Of a stretch of DNA of 5,817 bases, positions 4,878-5,817 are shown in pieces; positions within the stretch are counted from its first letter, which is position 1, and each line of letters begins with the position of its first letter. The notes beneath the pieces were generated by a model. It worked only from the letters and a program-made list of their open reading frames with translations. It did no database searches and was not told the DNA's origin. The position numbers were made by a program, and so were the translations under genes. Where the stretch lies: assembly GCA_022709995.1 (NCBI GenBank), contig JAKLHU010000155.1, positions 1-5,817 of the forward strand, in the 5' to 3' direction. This DNA comes from Verrucomicrobiota bacterium. GTDB lineage: Bacteria; Verrucomicrobiota; Lentisphaeria; Oligosphaerales; Oligosphaeraceae.

Positions 4878-5717
4878 TTATGGATTCAGTTTGGGGGAAA
4901 CCGGACAGACGACGGTGACAAAGCGGGTGACGGCGAAGTCGGCCAGCGGGGTCATGAAGGCCTTGGCTCTGGCCTGGCCGATGACGGTGATCATGGCGCC
5001 GGATTCATCCGGGGCGATGACGCCGACCGGCAGTCCGGGCGGGATCCAGCCGCCGAGGCCCGAGGTGATGACGAGCCGGTTGTCGGCTTCGGCGGCTTCC
5101 CGGGGCAGGAAGTCGATCAGGCAGCGGGGCGGGGAATGGCCATGCTGGCCGGGGGCGCCATGAATGATGCCGGTGAACGGCGTATCGGCGATGGCAACGC
5201 TGAAGCGGCAGCCGGGGGAGGCGATCGTCTCGATGACGGCCGTGCGCTGGAAGACTTCGGCGACGCGGCCGATGACATTGGCGCCGGCTAGGACGACGGC
5301 CCCGACGGTGACGCCGTCGGCGTGGCCTTTGCCGATGGTGAAGGTCCAGTTCCAGGTGGTGGGGTCGCGGCTGAGGACATGGGCGACCAGCACGCGCCAT
5401 TCCGGAAACGGCGGCAGGGCGAGGATTTTTCGGAGTTCGGCGTTCTCCTGGGCGAGGGAATCGCGGGCGGCGGCGTTGATTTCGGCCAGTCGCAGGCGTT
5501 TTTCCAAGTCGTGCCGTTCTTGCCTGGCCTTGGCCGGCGCGATCCAGTCAACCACATCGGCGGCGGCGTATTCGGCCGTTCGCCAGGCGGCGGCAAAAGG
5601 CGCGGCCATGCCGAGGGCAAGGCGGCGGCCGAAAGAACTCAAGCCCAATCCCAGCATGAGCAGGAAGGCAAGGACTCCCAGAAAAGTTAACAGATGGCGG
5701 AAAGAGGCGTTGAACAT
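4878..5717 (-). CDS. mreC: Rod shape-determining protein MreC
   Basis: Inner-membrane protein of the elongasome that links cytoplasmic MreB to periplasmic cell-wall synthases. It is 279 aa from the ATG at 5717. A short N-terminus leads into one membrane helix (about 9-29), then an external coiled coil rich in E/R/L (about 63-100, ending QENAELRKILAL), then the two-lobed beta domain. Family hallmarks are VLSRDPTTWNWTFTIGKG, DGVTVGAVVL with NVIGRVAEV, FTGIIHG, and TSGLGGWIPPGLPVGVI (218-234). Length is normal to slightly short for MreC. The frame is open to a GTG at 5786 (302 aa), but the ATG at 5717 has AAGG 9 nt upstream and puts the membrane helix at the normal place. The partner mreB would be expected upstream, beyond the right edge. 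Downstream, where mreD is common, a PfkB kinase is found instead. Confidence 0.95.
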   Translation of the reverse strand: MFNASFRHLLTFLGVLAFLLMLGLGLSSFGRRLALGMAAPFAAAWRTAEYAAADVVDWIAPAKARQERHDLEKRLRLAEINAAARDSLAQENAELRKILALPPFPEWRVLVAHVLSRDPTTWNWTFTIGKGHADGVTVGAVVLAGANVIGRVAEVFQRTAVIETIASPGCRFSVAIADTPFTGIIHGAPGQHGHSPPRCLIDFLPREAAEADNRLVITSGLGGWIPPGLPVGVIAPDESGAMITVIGQARAKAFMTPLADFAVTRFVTVVCPVSPKLNP

Positions 5718-5726
5718 GAGATATGA

Positions 5727-5730
5727 CCTT
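5727..5730 (-). promoter_or_regulatory. Ribosome-binding site supporting the internal ATG of mreC
   Basis: Minus-strand AAGG (TAAGGTCATATCTCATG) lies 9 nt before the ATG at 5717. No comparable site precedes the upstream GTG at 5786. This modest site decides the start in favour of the 279-aa form. Confidence 0.5.
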
Positions 5731-5817
5731 AGCAGAGCAAGCCAGGTCGTCGTCAGAATGTGAACATGAAATCCGAGTTTCTGCACAACGGCAGGCCAAG
5801 GGCTGCCACCGGCATGA

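Noticed and set aside
3750..5291. 513-codon open frame on the plus strand antisense to the kinase and mreC
   Set aside because: It spans two well-supported minus-strand genes, is extremely rich in Gly/Asp/Ala/Val as expected of the reverse complement of GC-rich coding DNA, and shows no domain motif.

Overview
The window holds three host genes, all on the minus strand. Read in their own direction they are mreC (rod-shape protein), a PfkB-family sugar/nucleoside-type kinase 24 nt behind it, and then, across a long non-coding gap, a two-TM sensor histidine kinase. The host DNA is GC-rich and gives long antisense shadow frames. MreC implies a bacterium with an MreB-type elongation machinery. High GC, many short intergenic repeats and an IS4 element would suit a Gram-negative of the PVC group (e.g. 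Lentisphaerota). That placement is an impression, not a demonstration; no rRNA or marker gene is present to settle it.

Layout (plus coordinates). 1-80: downstream flank of the kinase with one small hairpin. 81-1382: histidine kinase, minus. 1383-1724: non-coding, containing the left copy of a 60-bp repeat. 1726-3153: a complete IS4-family insertion sequence on the plus strand, with 24-bp terminal inverted repeats and an 11-bp target duplication. Its DDE transposase is split by a frameshift near the C-terminus. 3165-3704: non-coding, holding a bidirectional terminator-like hairpin, the right copy of the 60-bp repeat and a 26-bp tandem repeat. 3705-4853: PfkB kinase, minus. 4878-5717: mreC, minus. 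5718-5817: leader of mreC with no recognised gene.

How they work together: mreC and the kinase look co-transcribed, with a good ribosome-binding site between them; mreC is more usually followed by mreD. The histidine kinase is separated by about 2.3 kb (about 0.9 kb without the IS) and is probably an independent unit. Its response regulator is not in the window. The IS inserted between two copies of a small structured repeat and interrupts no recognisable gene, but it increases the distance between the kinase and whatever lies upstream of it.

I see no convincing new multi-gene system. The most unusual material is the paired 60-bp repeat, which carries a shared short reading frame and hairpin, and the frameshifted transposase inside an otherwise intact IS.
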